DNA from: 'Cynodon dactylon' phytoplasma
GTDB taxonomy: Bacteria; Bacillota_I; Bacilli_A; Acholeplasmatales; Acholeplasmataceae
Length of the DNA stretch: 64,000 bases
Assembly: GCF_009268075.1 (NCBI RefSeq)
Contig: NZ_VWOH01000001.1
Coordinates: 136,362 to 200,361 of the forward strand
Reading direction: 5' to 3'
In this document: positions 9,002 through 18,459 of the stretch, in pieces
Layout of the letters: each line of letters begins with the position of its first letter
Numbering within the stretch: position 1 is the first letter of the stretch
Notes under the pieces: generated by a model
What the model saw: the letters and a program-made list of their open reading frames with translations, nothing else
Database searches by the model: none
Told to the model about the DNA's origin: nothing
Program-made: the position numbers and the translations under genes

Positions 9002-9712
9002 TTAAAAAAAATTATTTTTTTCCAATAATTTTGAATAAGAAACTTCTTCAAAATTATAAGATGGTTTTAAAACAATAGTATCTTCTATTTTTCCTTTATT
9101 TAAAATAGATACTCTATTACATATATTTTTAATAACATATGGATCATGAGAAACCAAAACAATGGTTGTTTTTAGTTTTTTATAAATAAGATAAAACAAT
9201 CTCAAAATATTTTTGGTTGAATTTATATTTAAAGCAGATGTAGGTTCGTCACAAAAAATAATTTTTGGTTCATAAACTAAACTTCTAGCAATAGCAACTC
9301 TTTGTTTTTGACCACCAGACAAATTATTAGGATAAAAATGAACAAAATCTTTCAATCCAACAAAATCAATAATTTCTAAAATTTTTTTTTTTTTGTCTTT
9401 CGTAAAATTTCTTCTTATTTTCAAAGGTAAGGAAACATTTTCAAACACATTGATATTATTCAAAAGATTAAAATTTTGAAAAATAAAAGCACTTTGATAT
9501 TTATTAAAATTTCTTTGAATCAAAGTTCGAGGATTATAATCAGGTTCTAAAAATCCAGATAAAATATTAAGTAAAGTAGTTTTGCCAGAACCTGTATCTC
9601 CTATTAAACCAAATATTTCTTTTTGTTTAATTTCTAAATTGACTTCTCTCAAAACATAAAATGGTTTTTTATTAATAAAAAAAGTCTTGAAAAGATTTTG
9701 AATTTTTATCAT
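9002..9712 (-). CDS. metN: ABC importer ATP-binding protein, MetN-type
   Basis: 236 residues with a full nucleotide-binding domain: Walker A GDTGSGKTT at 38-46, Q-loop Q79, signature LSGGQKQ at 131-137, Walker B IIFCDEP at 151-157, switch His189. It energises the MetI permease. MetN proteins of E. coli and Bacillus are about 340 residues with a C-terminal NIL domain that senses methionine; here the chain stops soon after the nucleotide-binding domain, so that feedback domain is absent. First gene of the three-gene importer transcript. Methionine specificity is inferred from its MetQ and MetI partners. Confidence 0.87.
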   Translation of the reverse strand: MIKIQNLFKTFFINKKPFYVLREVNLEIKQKEIFGLIGDTGSGKTTLLNILSGFLEPDYNPRTLIQRNFNKYQSAFIFQNFNLLNNINVFENVSLPLKIRRNFTKDKKKKILEIIDFVGLKDFVHFYPNNLSGGQKQRVAIARSLVYEPKIIFCDEPTSALNINSTKNILRLFYLIYKKLKTTIVLVSHDPYVIKNICNRVSILNKGKIEDTIVLKPSYNFEEVSYSKLLEKNNFF

Positions 9713-9898
9713 ATAAATAATTTAATAAAACCTCTAATATTTTTTTGTATTTGTTTTAATACTTCTCCATATCTTCTTTATATATCGAATAAATATATAT
9801 TAAAGAAGTTAAAAAAAATTAAAAAATAAAAAAATTCAAAAAAATAAAACAACATTAACATTAATATATATTATATTAATTAGTTTATTTTTTTACAT

Positions 9899-10891
9899 TT
9901 ATTTTAAATATTTCTTTTTATTTTTAAACAAATTAATGGCTAATCTAGTAGCTATTCTTCCTCTTGAAGTTCTTTTTACATAACCTTCTTTAATCAAAAA
10001 AGGTTCGTATACTTCTTCAATAGTAAAAGTTTCTTCTCCAATAGTAGCTGCAATACTTTTAACTCCTACAGGGCCACAATTAAATTTTTCAACTAAACTA
10101 TTTAAATAAATATAATCAATTGCATTTAATCCGTTACGATCTATTTGCAATTTTTCCAAAGTTTCAAGAGTAATATCATGAGTAATAATTTGATTAGAAT
10201 AAATTTCAGCAAAATCTCTAACTCTTCTTAATAAACGATTAGCAATTCTTGGAGTGCCTCTGCTTCTTTTAGCTAATTCTTTCAAAGCTTTTAATTCTGT
10301 TTTGTTACCATAAACTAAGGCTGATCTTTTTAAAATTAGTTCTAATTCTTTTTCTGTATAGTAATCCAACTTTAAAATAAGACCAAAACGATCTCTTAAA
10401 GGGAAAGAAATATTACCAAATTTTGTAGTAGCTCCGATAAGAGAAAAAGGAGGTAAATCAATTTTAATATTCCTTTTTTCATCATTTTTACCAATCATTA
10501 CATTTAAAACATAATCTTCCATAGCTGAATATAAAATTTCTTCAACATTTTTAGGCATACTATGTATTTCATCAATAAATAAAACATCACCAGTTTCTAA
10601 ACTGCTAAGAATTGAGGCTAAATCGCCTACTTTTTCTAAATTAGATCCATTAGTTGTTTTAAAATCAACATTTAATTCATTTGAAATAATTTTAGCTAGA
10701 GTAGTTTTTCCTAAACCAGGAGGACCATAAAATAAAACATGATCTAAAGTTTCATTCCTTTGCTTAGCAGCTTTTAAATAAACATTTAAAATTTTTTTAA
10801 TATTCTCTTGACCTACATACTCTTCTAATCTTTGAGGTCTTAAAAATTGTTCATCTTTTATATTTTTCGAAATTTTTTCATTTATTGACAT
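9899..10891 (-). CDS. ruvB: Holliday junction branch migration ATPase RuvB
   Basis: 330 residues, usual length. AAA+ motor: FLRPQRLEEYVGQ opens it, Walker A GPPGLGKTT is at 56-64, Walker B VLFIDEIH at about 103-110, sensor segment GATTKFGNISFPLRDRFG, then the winged-helix end with RTSRGRIATRLA. With RuvA it drives branch migration of Holliday junctions. It lies about 70 bases after ruvA, the usual order. RuvB is intact while its partner ruvA is frameshifted. No ruvC is in the window. Confidence 0.97.
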   Translation of the reverse strand: MSINEKISKNIKDEQFLRPQRLEEYVGQENIKKILNVYLKAAKQRNETLDHVLFYGPPGLGKTTLAKIISNELNVDFKTTNGSNLEKVGDLASILSSLETGDVLFIDEIHSMPKNVEEILYSAMEDYVLNVMIGKNDEKRNIKIDLPPFSLIGATTKFGNISFPLRDRFGLILKLDYYTEKELELILKRSALVYGNKTELKALKELAKRSRGTPRIANRLLRRVRDFAEIYSNQIITHDITLETLEKLQIDRNGLNAIDYIYLNSLVEKFNCGPVGVKSIAATIGEETFTIEEVYEPFLIKEGYVKRTSRGRIATRLAINLFKNKKKYLK

Positions 10892-10960
10892 ACTTTCAAC
10901 TCTTTTGATTATTTTTATAATTAAAATTATAAAAAAACAAAATAATTTAAAAAAATATTA

Positions 10961-11528
10961 TTAAATTCTTTTGTTCAAAAAAGACAAGGCTTTTTTGATT
11001 ATATTTTCTAAACTATCTTGAAAATTAACTTTATCATTTATAAATTCAATTTCTTTATTGGAAAAACCTAAATTAATTAATGCTTCTTTTACGTTTCTTT
11101 TTTTTTCAATAAATAAATCTTCATTAAATAAATTTAACTTTTTATCTTTAATATAAAAAATAATTTGTTTAGCTGTCTTTTGACCAACACCAGAAAATTC
11201 TAATAGTTTTTCAAAATCATTATTTTTTAAAGATTCTTTTAATTGTTGCAAAAAATCAGAATGAGCCATTAAAAGAGCACTTTTAGGACCTATCCCAGGA
11301 ATATTTATTAATGTTTTAAAAAAAAATAACATTTCCTGATTTAAAAAACCATAAAAACAATTCATATTTTCTCTAACATGAAAATAAACAAATATTTTAA
11401 CTTCCTGGTTTAAAAAAAAAAATACTGCCAGGATTATAAAATTGTATTAAATAACCAATATTATTATTTTCCAAAACAATACTATCTTTTTGTATTTCTG
11501 AAATAATACCTTTAAAATAATGATACAT
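10961..11528 (-). pseudogene. ruvA: ruvA, Holliday junction-binding subunit, interrupted by a one-base frameshift
   Basis: From ATG 11526-11528, with AGGAG upstream, the frame reads MYHYFKGIIS...NNIGYLIQ, the start of RuvA domain I, and stops after 43 residues. The continuation KIFVYFHVREN, then MNCFYGFLNQE with the helix-hairpin-helix run INIPGIGPKSALLMA and the C-terminal domain III, is in another frame ending at 10961. The break falls at a run of 11 A (11412-11422; T on the coding strand). Removing one base gives a continuous 188-residue RuvA, the normal size. Either a sequencing or assembly indel, a real mutation, or a site read by polymerase slippage. The downstream piece alone (134 residues) lacks the DNA-binding OB fold. 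Confidence 0.88.
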
Positions 11529-11766
11529 AAATTGTTAAACTCCTAAAAATTTTTAATTATTTATACTCATTTTAATTAATAAAAAAATTTATCTTGAAAA
11601 ATATAAAACTTAAATTTATTAAAATAAATCCAATAAAAAAAATATTTTTATTTTTATATTATAAACTTTAATATTATTTGAGTATTATATAATTAGCTAG
11701 TTATCATTTTAATATTACAATAAAAATGTTGAAAATTTTGTTTTTTTGAGAGGTTTTATTAAAATA

Positions 11767-14700
11767 ATGTTATTTAATATTCAAAATAAAAATAATATAA
11801 AAAAAAAAGATAATAATAAAAACAATTATGTAGAAATAATTAAAATAAATAAACAAATATTAGAAAATAATTTATTTGAAGATTTTAATAAAGAAATTAA
11901 TAATATTTATCAAAAAAATAAAGATCAAAAATTAAGTAATGAATTTGAAAAAAAAATTATCAAACAAATAAAAAAAATAAATATTGATTATAATACAAAC
12001 ATTCAAAAAATTAAAAAAAAAATCAATAAAATAAAAATAAAAGAAAAAAAAACAAACATTAAAAATATTAATAACTTACAAGAACAAAAAAATTACATTA
12101 TATCTAAACACAAAATAAATTACAATAAAATAAACAATAGCATTCAAAAAAAACAAAAAATATATTATGAATTTCAGCAAAAAATAGAAAAAATAAAAAA
12201 TGAATATAAAAATTACTTGAATAGAATAGAGAAAGTAAAAGAAAAAATTATATTTGATAAAAAAGAACAAGAAAAAGAAATTTTCGAAAAAAAAGAGAAA
12301 ATTTCTAAAAAAACAAATAAAGAAAAACAAGAAATAAACGTTTTTTTTAATAAAAAATTCTTCGATATAAATAATAAAATAAATGAATTAAAAAAAGAAC
12401 ATAAAAATAATATAAAAAATATCAAAAACAATTATGAAACAACAAAAAAAGAAATAAAAGAAAAACAAAAAGAAGAATTATTAAAAATAAACAATAATAA
12501 AATTAACATTTTTTTCGAAAACGAACTAAAAGAACATAATAAGATATTAATAGAACAAAAAAAAGAATTTATAAAAAATAATGATTATTTGAATCAAAAA
12601 GAAAAAAAATTATTTATCCAAGAAAAATTAAAAACATTTTTTATCTTACAACCAATTCAAAAAATAAACTATCAAAATTTCATAAAATTCATGAATGAAA
12701 TTCTTCAAAATGAATTTTTTAAAATTAAAAAAACTTTTTTATGGAGAAAAAAATATATATTTTTCAAATATTTTTATAATCACAAACTAAATTTAATTTA
12801 TATTGATAAAAATTTTTTAGAAAAAAAATATAAAAATAAAATTAATAATAAAATTTTAGAAGAAGAAAAAAAAAAAGAAATTTTAAAACATGATCTATTT
12901 AAAAAACTAAACTGTTTAGAATTAGAATTAAGAATAATAGAAACAGAAAAAAAATATAAAATAATTGAAATCAATTCTTCAGAAGATTTAGAAAAAAACG
13001 AATTAGAATTCATTTTAGAAAAAAAAAGTATTTTAGAAAATTTAAAATTAAAAAATTTAAATTTTCAAAAAGAAATAAATATTTTGATAAACGAACAAGA
13101 AAAAAAAAATGCTCTTTTAAAAATGCAAATAGAAATAGAAAAAACCCATTTAAAATCTGATTTTTTAAAAGAAATTATTAAAAAACAAGAAAAAATAGAA
13201 AAATTAGAAAATGAAATAATAAATTTAAAAAACAATCAAGAATATCAAATCCAAAAACAAAATATGATATTCGAAAAAAATAAACAAAATTTTTTAAAAA
13301 GACATCAATTAAAAAAAATAAAATTTCAATACTTAATTGAAAAATATTTAGACGAAAAAACCAAAAAATATGATTATTTAAACATATTTGCAAAATATAT
13401 AAATAAAAAAAAAACAAAAGAAAAAATCTTGTTTCAAAACATAGAAAATAAATTAAATTCTTTTTTGTATACAGCGAATAACCAAAAAAATTTTTTCTCT
13501 TTAAAAGAATTCGATTTAATAAACCAATCTTTTCAATTTTTTATAGACAAAATCAAAGATATACAATTTAATCATTATTATCTTTGGATTGAACAATTTT
13601 ATCTTTTAAACAAAACAAAAATACAAACAAAAATAAGTTTAAATAAAAACCTAACAGAATATTACGAAAAGAATATATTTTTATTAAAAAACTTAATAAA
13701 CGAAAATAAAAAATCTGATGACTTTATTCAAAATAAAATTTTATTTACTATAGAAAATAAAATGAAAAAATATGAAAATTTTTATACAATTTTTAAAAAA
13801 CAATATTCACAACTAATAAATAAAGAAAAAGAAAATGAAATTTATTATCAAAACAAAATTCAACAACTTAAAAATACACAAAATAAAAAAATAATAAAAA
13901 ACAATTTTTATCAAAAAAAAATTTTTATTTATTTAGAAATAATAGAAAAAATCGAAAACAACGAAAAATTATACAAAAAAATATTATTATGGTTTTACAA
14001 AAAAAAAATTTTTAATTATTGGTTTTTATTATGTAAAAATATAAAGTCATTTTATCCTAAAATAGATTTAAATTACTTACAACAAAATATTCAACAAGAA
14101 AATAAAAAAGATAATCTAAATGAATATGAAGATAAAATAAACTTTGTTTCAAATTTATATGAAAATATAGCAGAACAAATACATAATTTAAAAATTGAAA
14201 ATATCAAAAACAAGTTGAATAAAAAAAAAATTAACTTAATAAAACAAATTAATATTCTAAAAAAAATGATAGACATCCAATTAAACGAAATGAAAGACAA
14301 AATATATCTATTAAAAATAAATTTAGAAGATGCAAAAGAAAATAATAAAAATTATTTTTTTGAAAAAATTAAAAAAATAAAACAAATTCAAAACAAAGAA
14401 AAAAACAGTTTAATACACATTTTAAATATAAAAGAAAATATATATCAAAAAACTATTTTTTTAGAAAAAAATAAAAATAAAATAAATAAAAAAGAAAAAC
14501 AAAAAGAACAAAAAAAAATATTTCACAACTTTAATTTGATTCAAAATCAATATTTAAAAAACAAAAAAAAAATAGAAAAAAAAATAAAAAAAATTAATAA
14601 AAATACTTCTCACAAAATATTTATATTATCGCAACAAAAAAAAATAAGTTTTTTGCTTTCCAAAATTTCTCATTGGTGGAAATATATAAAAGAAAAAAAA

Positions 14701-14802
14701 GATTTGAAAAAAAATACTAAACAAAATCGAAATAAAATAAAAAAAAGAATAAAACAAAATATTATTTTATATAAAAAATTTTATAATTTTTTTAAAAATT
14801 AA
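11767..14802 (+). CDS. Very large Lys/Asn/Ile-rich coiled-coil protein, function unknown
   Basis: About 1011 residues from ATG 11767 (GAGAGG lies 13 bases upstream; an in-frame TTG at 11746 is a weaker start). Almost the whole chain is charged heptad-like sequence rich in K, E, N, I and Q, for example KKIKKINIDYNTNIQKIKKK, so long coiled coils are expected. No signal peptide and no clear membrane segment. A few aromatic patches interrupt it (WRKKYIFFKYFYNHK, LWFYKKKIFNYWFLLCKN, HWWKYIKEKKD). No nucleotide-binding motif was found, so SMC or Rad50 ATPase identity is not supported. It is followed after 25 bases by the XRE-cupin regulator and then tpiA and pcrA, probably one transcript. Not recognised. 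Confidence 0.75.
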   Translation: MLFNIQNKNNIKKKDNNKNNYVEIIKINKQILENNLFEDFNKEINNIYQKNKDQKLSNEFEKKIIKQIKKINIDYNTNIQKIKKKINKIKIKEKKTNIKNINNLQEQKNYIISKHKINYNKINNSIQKKQKIYYEFQQKIEKIKNEYKNYLNRIEKVKEKIIFDKKEQEKEIFEKKEKISKKTNKEKQEINVFFNKKFFDINNKINELKKEHKNNIKNIKNNYETTKKEIKEKQKEELLKINNNKINIFFENELKEHNKILIEQKKEFIKNNDYLNQKEKKLFIQEKLKTFFILQPIQKINYQNFIKFMNEILQNEFFKIKKTFLWRKKYIFFKYFYNHKLNLIYIDKNFLEKKYKNKINNKILEEEKKKEILKHDLFKKLNCLELELRIIETEKKYKIIEINSSEDLEKNELEFILEKKSILENLKLKNLNFQKEINILINEQEKKNALLKMQIEIEKTHLKSDFLKEIIKKQEKIEKLENEIINLKNNQEYQIQKQNMIFEKNKQNFLKRHQLKKIKFQYLIEKYLDEKTKKYDYLNIFAKYINKKKTKEKILFQNIENKLNSFLYTANNQKNFFSLKEFDLINQSFQFFIDKIKDIQFNHYYLWIEQFYLLNKTKIQTKISLNKNLTEYYEKNIFLLKNLINENKKSDDFIQNKILFTIENKMKKYENFYTIFKKQYSQLINKEKENEIYYQNKIQQLKNTQNKKIIKNNFYQKKIFIYLEIIEKIENNEKLYKKILLWFYKKKIFNYWFLLCKNIKSFYPKIDLNYLQQNIQQENKKDNLNEYEDKINFVSNLYENIAEQIHNLKIENIKNKLNKKKINLIKQINILKKMIDIQLNEMKDKIYLLKINLEDAKENNKNYFFEKIKKIKQIQNKEKNSLIHILNIKENIYQKTIFLEKNKNKINKKEKQKEQKKIFHNFNLIQNQYLKNKKKIEKKIKKINKNTSHKIFILSQQKKISFLLSKISHWWKYIKEKKDLKKNTKQNRNKIKKRIKQNIILYKKFYNFFKN

Positions 14803-14827
14803 AAATCATCAAAAAAAAGGAAAAAAA

Positions 14828-15361
14828 GTGAATATAGGATTAAAAATAAGAACTTTAAGAATAAAAAAACAAATGAAACAATCTGAAATAGCTCAAAAAA
14901 TAAAAGTTACAAGTGGTTATATTTCTCAAATAGAAAACAACTTAATAACACCTTCTTTAAAAATACTATTCGCTATATTAAAAATCTTTGAAATATCTGC
15001 TTCAGAATTTTTTAAACAAAGAAATAATATAGAAATAATAAACCACAAAAAAAATTTTTCATTAAAAATAAATAAAGAATTAAAAAACAATATTTATAAA
15101 ATTTTTCCTAATTTGAAAATATGTAAAATGAAATGCTTGATTATAGAAATAGAAAATCAAGGTCAAACAATAATAAAAACAGATTCAGAAAAAGAAGAAT
15201 TTTATTTCGTTTTAGAAGGAGAAATAACATTATTTCTTGATAAAATTCAAAATATTTTACCGAAAGAAACAGGATTTTATTTATTAACAGAAAAAGAATA
15301 TTATTTATTCAATCATACTTATCAAAAATCTAAAGTATTAAAAGTATCGATAAATTATTAA
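14828..15361 (+). CDS. XRE-family regulator with C-terminal cupin-like domain
   Basis: 177 residues from GTG 14828, preceded by AAAGGA seven bases upstream. Residues about 4-60 are an XRE helix-turn-helix (IGLKIRTLRIKKQMKQSEIA, VTSGYISQIENNLITPSLKIL). After a linker, residues about 110-175 look like a small cupin barrel (EEFYFVLEGEITLFLD, ETGFYLL). The PuuR/SinR-like class with this layout binds a small ligand in the cupin and controls nearby genes. It sits directly between the giant coiled-coil gene and tpiA. Its target and ligand are unknown; autoregulation of this operon is a guess. Confidence 0.85.
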   Translation: MNIGLKIRTLRIKKQMKQSEIAQKIKVTSGYISQIENNLITPSLKILFAILKIFEISASEFFKQRNNIEIINHKKNFSLKINKELKNNIYKIFPNLKICKMKCLIIEIENQGQTIIKTDSEKEEFYFVLEGEITLFLDKIQNILPKETGFYLLTEKEYYLFNHTYQKSKVLKVSINY

Positions 15362-15422
15362 AAATTAAAGATAATATTAATAAAATAAAAAATTCTATAA
15401 AAAAATCAAAAGGATAATAATA

Positions 15423-16199
15423 ATGAGAAAAATTATAATAGCAGGCAATTGGAAAATGAATAAATGTAAAGATGAAGCATTAGAATTTATTTTTAAAATA
15501 AATAATAAAATTCCTAATAAAAAAAAAATAGAAACAATTATCTTTCCACAATTAACTTTATTGGATGCATTGGTACAAATAGAAGGAGAAAATTTAAAAA
15601 TAGGCGCACAAAATATTTTTTACAAAAAACAAGGACCTTACACAGGAGAAATTTCACCTGAAAATATTAAAAGCTTAGGAGTTGAATATGTTTTAATAAA
15701 TCATAGTGAAAGAAAAATACACTTCGGAGAAAATGATTATATCGCTAATTTAAAGCTTTTATCTACCTTGTCATACAAAATGTATCCTATAGTTTGTATA
15801 GGAGAAAATTTTGAAGAAAATGATGATAAAAAAGAAAAAACAAAATTTTTTTTAGATAAACAAATAGAAATAATTTTTAAAAATGTTGATTTGAAAGAAG
15901 TCAAAAATATTATTATAGCTTATGAGCCAACTTGGGCTATTGGCACAGAAAAAAAAATAATTCCAAATCAAATAAACCAAATTATCAAAAACATAAGGAA
16001 AAAAATAAGTTTATTATTCTCTCTTAAAGAATCAGAAAAAATCAGAATTATTTATGGCGGTTCAATTTCTAGCTCGAATGCAGAATCTTTTTTAATGCAA
16101 AAAGAAATAGATGGTATTTTAATAGGTAAAAATTCTTTAAAAGTTTCGGATTTCTTATTCTTTATAAAAATAGCAAAAAATATAAAAAAAATTTTTTAA
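15423..16199 (+). CDS. tpiA: Triosephosphate isomerase
   Basis: 258 residues. It interconverts dihydroxyacetone phosphate and glyceraldehyde 3-phosphate. The active site is complete: N9 and K11 in GNWKMNK, H94 in INHSER, E168 in AYEPTWAIGT, and the phosphate-binding GGSISSSNA and DGILIGKNSL near the end. ATG 15423 has AAAGGA eight bases upstream. It works with pgi, pfkA and fba, which lie near 58-63 kb, and with gpsA at 25 kb for glycerol-3-phosphate exchange. Confidence 0.97.
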   Translation: MRKIIIAGNWKMNKCKDEALEFIFKINNKIPNKKKIETIIFPQLTLLDALVQIEGENLKIGAQNIFYKKQGPYTGEISPENIKSLGVEYVLINHSERKIHFGENDYIANLKLLSTLSYKMYPIVCIGENFEENDDKKEKTKFFLDKQIEIIFKNVDLKEVKNIIIAYEPTWAIGTEKKIIPNQINQIIKNIRKKISLLFSLKESEKIRIIYGGSISSSNAESFLMQKEIDGILIGKNSLKVSDFLFFIKIAKNIKKIF

Positions 16200-16221
16200 T
16201 ATTTAAGGAATATTACTATAA

Positions 16222-18459
16222 ATGTATCAAAAATGGATAAAAAATTTAAACAAAGAACAAAAAAAAATAGTAGAAGATCAAAAAAATTCAATTTATGTTT
16301 TAGCAGGAGCAGGAACAGGTAAAACTAAAACTTTAACTTCTAAAATTATTTTTTTATTAAAAAAATTAAACATTAAAAAAGAAAATATTTTAGCTATAAC
16401 ATTTACAAATAATGCTGCTCAAGAAATGAAAAATCGTTTACAAGAAATATTAAAAGAAGACTTTTCAGATTTAAACGTAGAAACATTTCATTCTTTAAGT
16501 AATAAAATTTTAAAAAAATACAAAAACAAAGAATTTTTTAGTATTGTTGATGAACAAGATAGTAAAAACATCATTAAAGAGCAAATAAAAGAACATAATT
16601 TTAAAACAAAATTTTCTATAAATCAAATAAAAAACTGTATTTCTCTCTTAAAAACACAAAAAATTAAAAAAAAAATAATGGAAAAAATTAAATCAAAAAA
16701 TAAAGAAGAAAAAAATAAAAACTTTTCTAATAAAGATTTTATTCAAAATTATGAATTTATTCCAAATTATGAAGAAATAAAAAATATCTATAAAAAATAT
16801 CAAAATTTTTTAATAAAAAACAATTTAATGGATTTCGATGATCTAATAATAAACAATTATCAACTATTAAAAAAAGAAAAATTAATAGCAGAATTTTACC
16901 AAAAAAAATTTATTTATATATTAGTAGATGAGTTTCAAGATATAGATATTATTCAATATCAAATAATTAAAATTTTAGGAAAAAATAATATTTTATTTGT
17001 CGTAGGTGATCCTAATCAAAATATATATAATTTTAGAGGTTCTGATATAATTTGTAGTCATTTATTTTTAAAAGATTTTCGAGCAACTATATATCGTTTA
17101 TTTAAAAACTATCGTTCAACACAAAATATATTATCTAAATCTAATCTTTTAATTCAAAATAATTGTAAAAATGAAAAAATATTTCAAAACAAATTAGAAA
17201 GTGTTTTAGGACCAGGAAAAAAAGTTTTTTATAAAAATTTTTTTAATTCTTCTTTAGAATCTGAATTTATCACAAAAGAAATTACAAAAATAATAAATAC
17301 TGAAAAATACTTTTATAAAGATGTTGCTATTTTATATAGAATAAACGAATTAAGAAAAGAAATTGAAAATAAACTTATTATTCATAATATACCTTATCAA
17401 ATACAAGATTTTATATCTTTTTATAATAAAAAAGATATAAAAGTATTCATTAATTATCTGAAAGCATTAATCAATCCCAAAAAAGATTTTTATTTAAAAA
17501 AAATAATTAATATTCCTGCAAGAAAAATAGGAACAAAAACTATAAAAAAATTAGAAGAAAAAGCATTAGATAAAAATATATCTTTATTTGAAGTTATAAA
17601 TGATGAAATAAAAAACAAAAGCATAATTGGTAAAAAAGTTAAAAATTTTCAAGAAAAATTTCAAGAAATATCTATCATTATTCAAAATCCAAAAAAATGC
17701 CAACTATCTAACATTATTTTTTTAATAGATAATATAATTCAATATTCCTCTTCATTTTCATTGAACAAGAAATCTAACCAAGAAGAAATAAAAATAAAAA
17801 AAAAAGAATTGGAAAAAAATTTAATAAGACTACAAAATATTTTTGCTCAATATAAATTTACTGACAAAATAGATAATTTATTAGATAAAGTAAGTTTTAT
17901 AATAGAACAAATAAATTTATATAGTGAAAATGAAATTGATAATAATAAAAATAAAATTCTTTTATCTTCTATTCATAAAGTAAAAGGATTAGAATTCAAA
18001 ATTGTGTTTTTCATAGGTTTAGAAGAAAAAACATTTTTATCTCAAAAAAATAACTTTATAAATAACAAAAACAATAATTATATAGAAAAAGAAATAGAAA
18101 TAGAAGAAGAAAGAAGGTTAGCTTATGTTGCTATTACAAGAGCAAAGGAACTTTTATATATAACTAGCTCACAAAATAGATTTTTATTTGGACAAAAAAT
18201 TATATCAGAACCTATTTGTTTTATTAAAGAAATGAATTTAGATTCCTATAAAAAAAACAATTATTTAAATATACAAAAACTAAAAAAAATAGAATCAAAT
18301 TTTTATCAAATAGCAGATAATGTAAAACATAATAAATTTGGAATTGGCAAAATAGTAGAAATCAATAAAGATATAGCTACCATATCTTTTTTGCCTCCGC
18401 ATGGTATTAAAAAAATTTTAATATATCATTCTTCTTTGCAGAAAGTTATAAAAAAATAA
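16222..18459 (+). CDS. pcrA: UvrD/PcrA superfamily 1 DNA helicase
   Basis: 745 residues, 3'-5' SF1A helicase used in repair and in clearing proteins from DNA. Walker A AGAGTGKT is at 28-35, motif Ia AITFTNNAAQEM, Walker B/motif II VDEFQDID, motif III GDPNQNIYNFRG, motif IV region FKNYRS, motif V SSIHKVKGLEFKIVF and motif VI RRLAYVAITRA. The C-terminal part NKFGIGKIVEI...ATISF is the tudor-like domain typical of PcrA. It starts 22 bases after tpiA. PcrA rather than Rep is chosen by the C-terminus and by Firmicute-like context. Confidence 0.94.
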   Translation: MYQKWIKNLNKEQKKIVEDQKNSIYVLAGAGTGKTKTLTSKIIFLLKKLNIKKENILAITFTNNAAQEMKNRLQEILKEDFSDLNVETFHSLSNKILKKYKNKEFFSIVDEQDSKNIIKEQIKEHNFKTKFSINQIKNCISLLKTQKIKKKIMEKIKSKNKEEKNKNFSNKDFIQNYEFIPNYEEIKNIYKKYQNFLIKNNLMDFDDLIINNYQLLKKEKLIAEFYQKKFIYILVDEFQDIDIIQYQIIKILGKNNILFVVGDPNQNIYNFRGSDIICSHLFLKDFRATIYRLFKNYRSTQNILSKSNLLIQNNCKNEKIFQNKLESVLGPGKKVFYKNFFNSSLESEFITKEITKIINTEKYFYKDVAILYRINELRKEIENKLIIHNIPYQIQDFISFYNKKDIKVFINYLKALINPKKDFYLKKIINIPARKIGTKTIKKLEEKALDKNISLFEVINDEIKNKSIIGKKVKNFQEKFQEISIIIQNPKKCQLSNIIFLIDNIIQYSSSFSLNKKSNQEEIKIKKKELEKNLIRLQNIFAQYKFTDKIDNLLDKVSFIIEQINLYSENEIDNNKNKILLSSIHKVKGLEFKIVFFIGLEEKTFLSQKNNFINNKNNNYIEKEIEIEEERRLAYVAITRAKELLYITSSQNRFLFGQKIISEPICFIKEMNLDSYKKNNYLNIQKLKKIESNFYQIADNVKHNKFGIGKIVEINKDIATISFLPPHGIKKILIYHSSLQKVIKK

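Noticed and set aside
9713-9898. S-box or other riboswitch before the methionine importer
   Set aside because: The spacer is A/T-rich with no structured G/C-containing helices expected of such elements.
12076-14300. Several Phe-rich minus-strand frames inside the giant coiled-coil gene
   Set aside because: They are the complement of Lys-rich codons, have no ribosome sites and no family features.
11767-14802. SMC/Rad50-like ATPase
   Set aside because: No Walker A, signature or Walker B motif at either end of the coiled coil.
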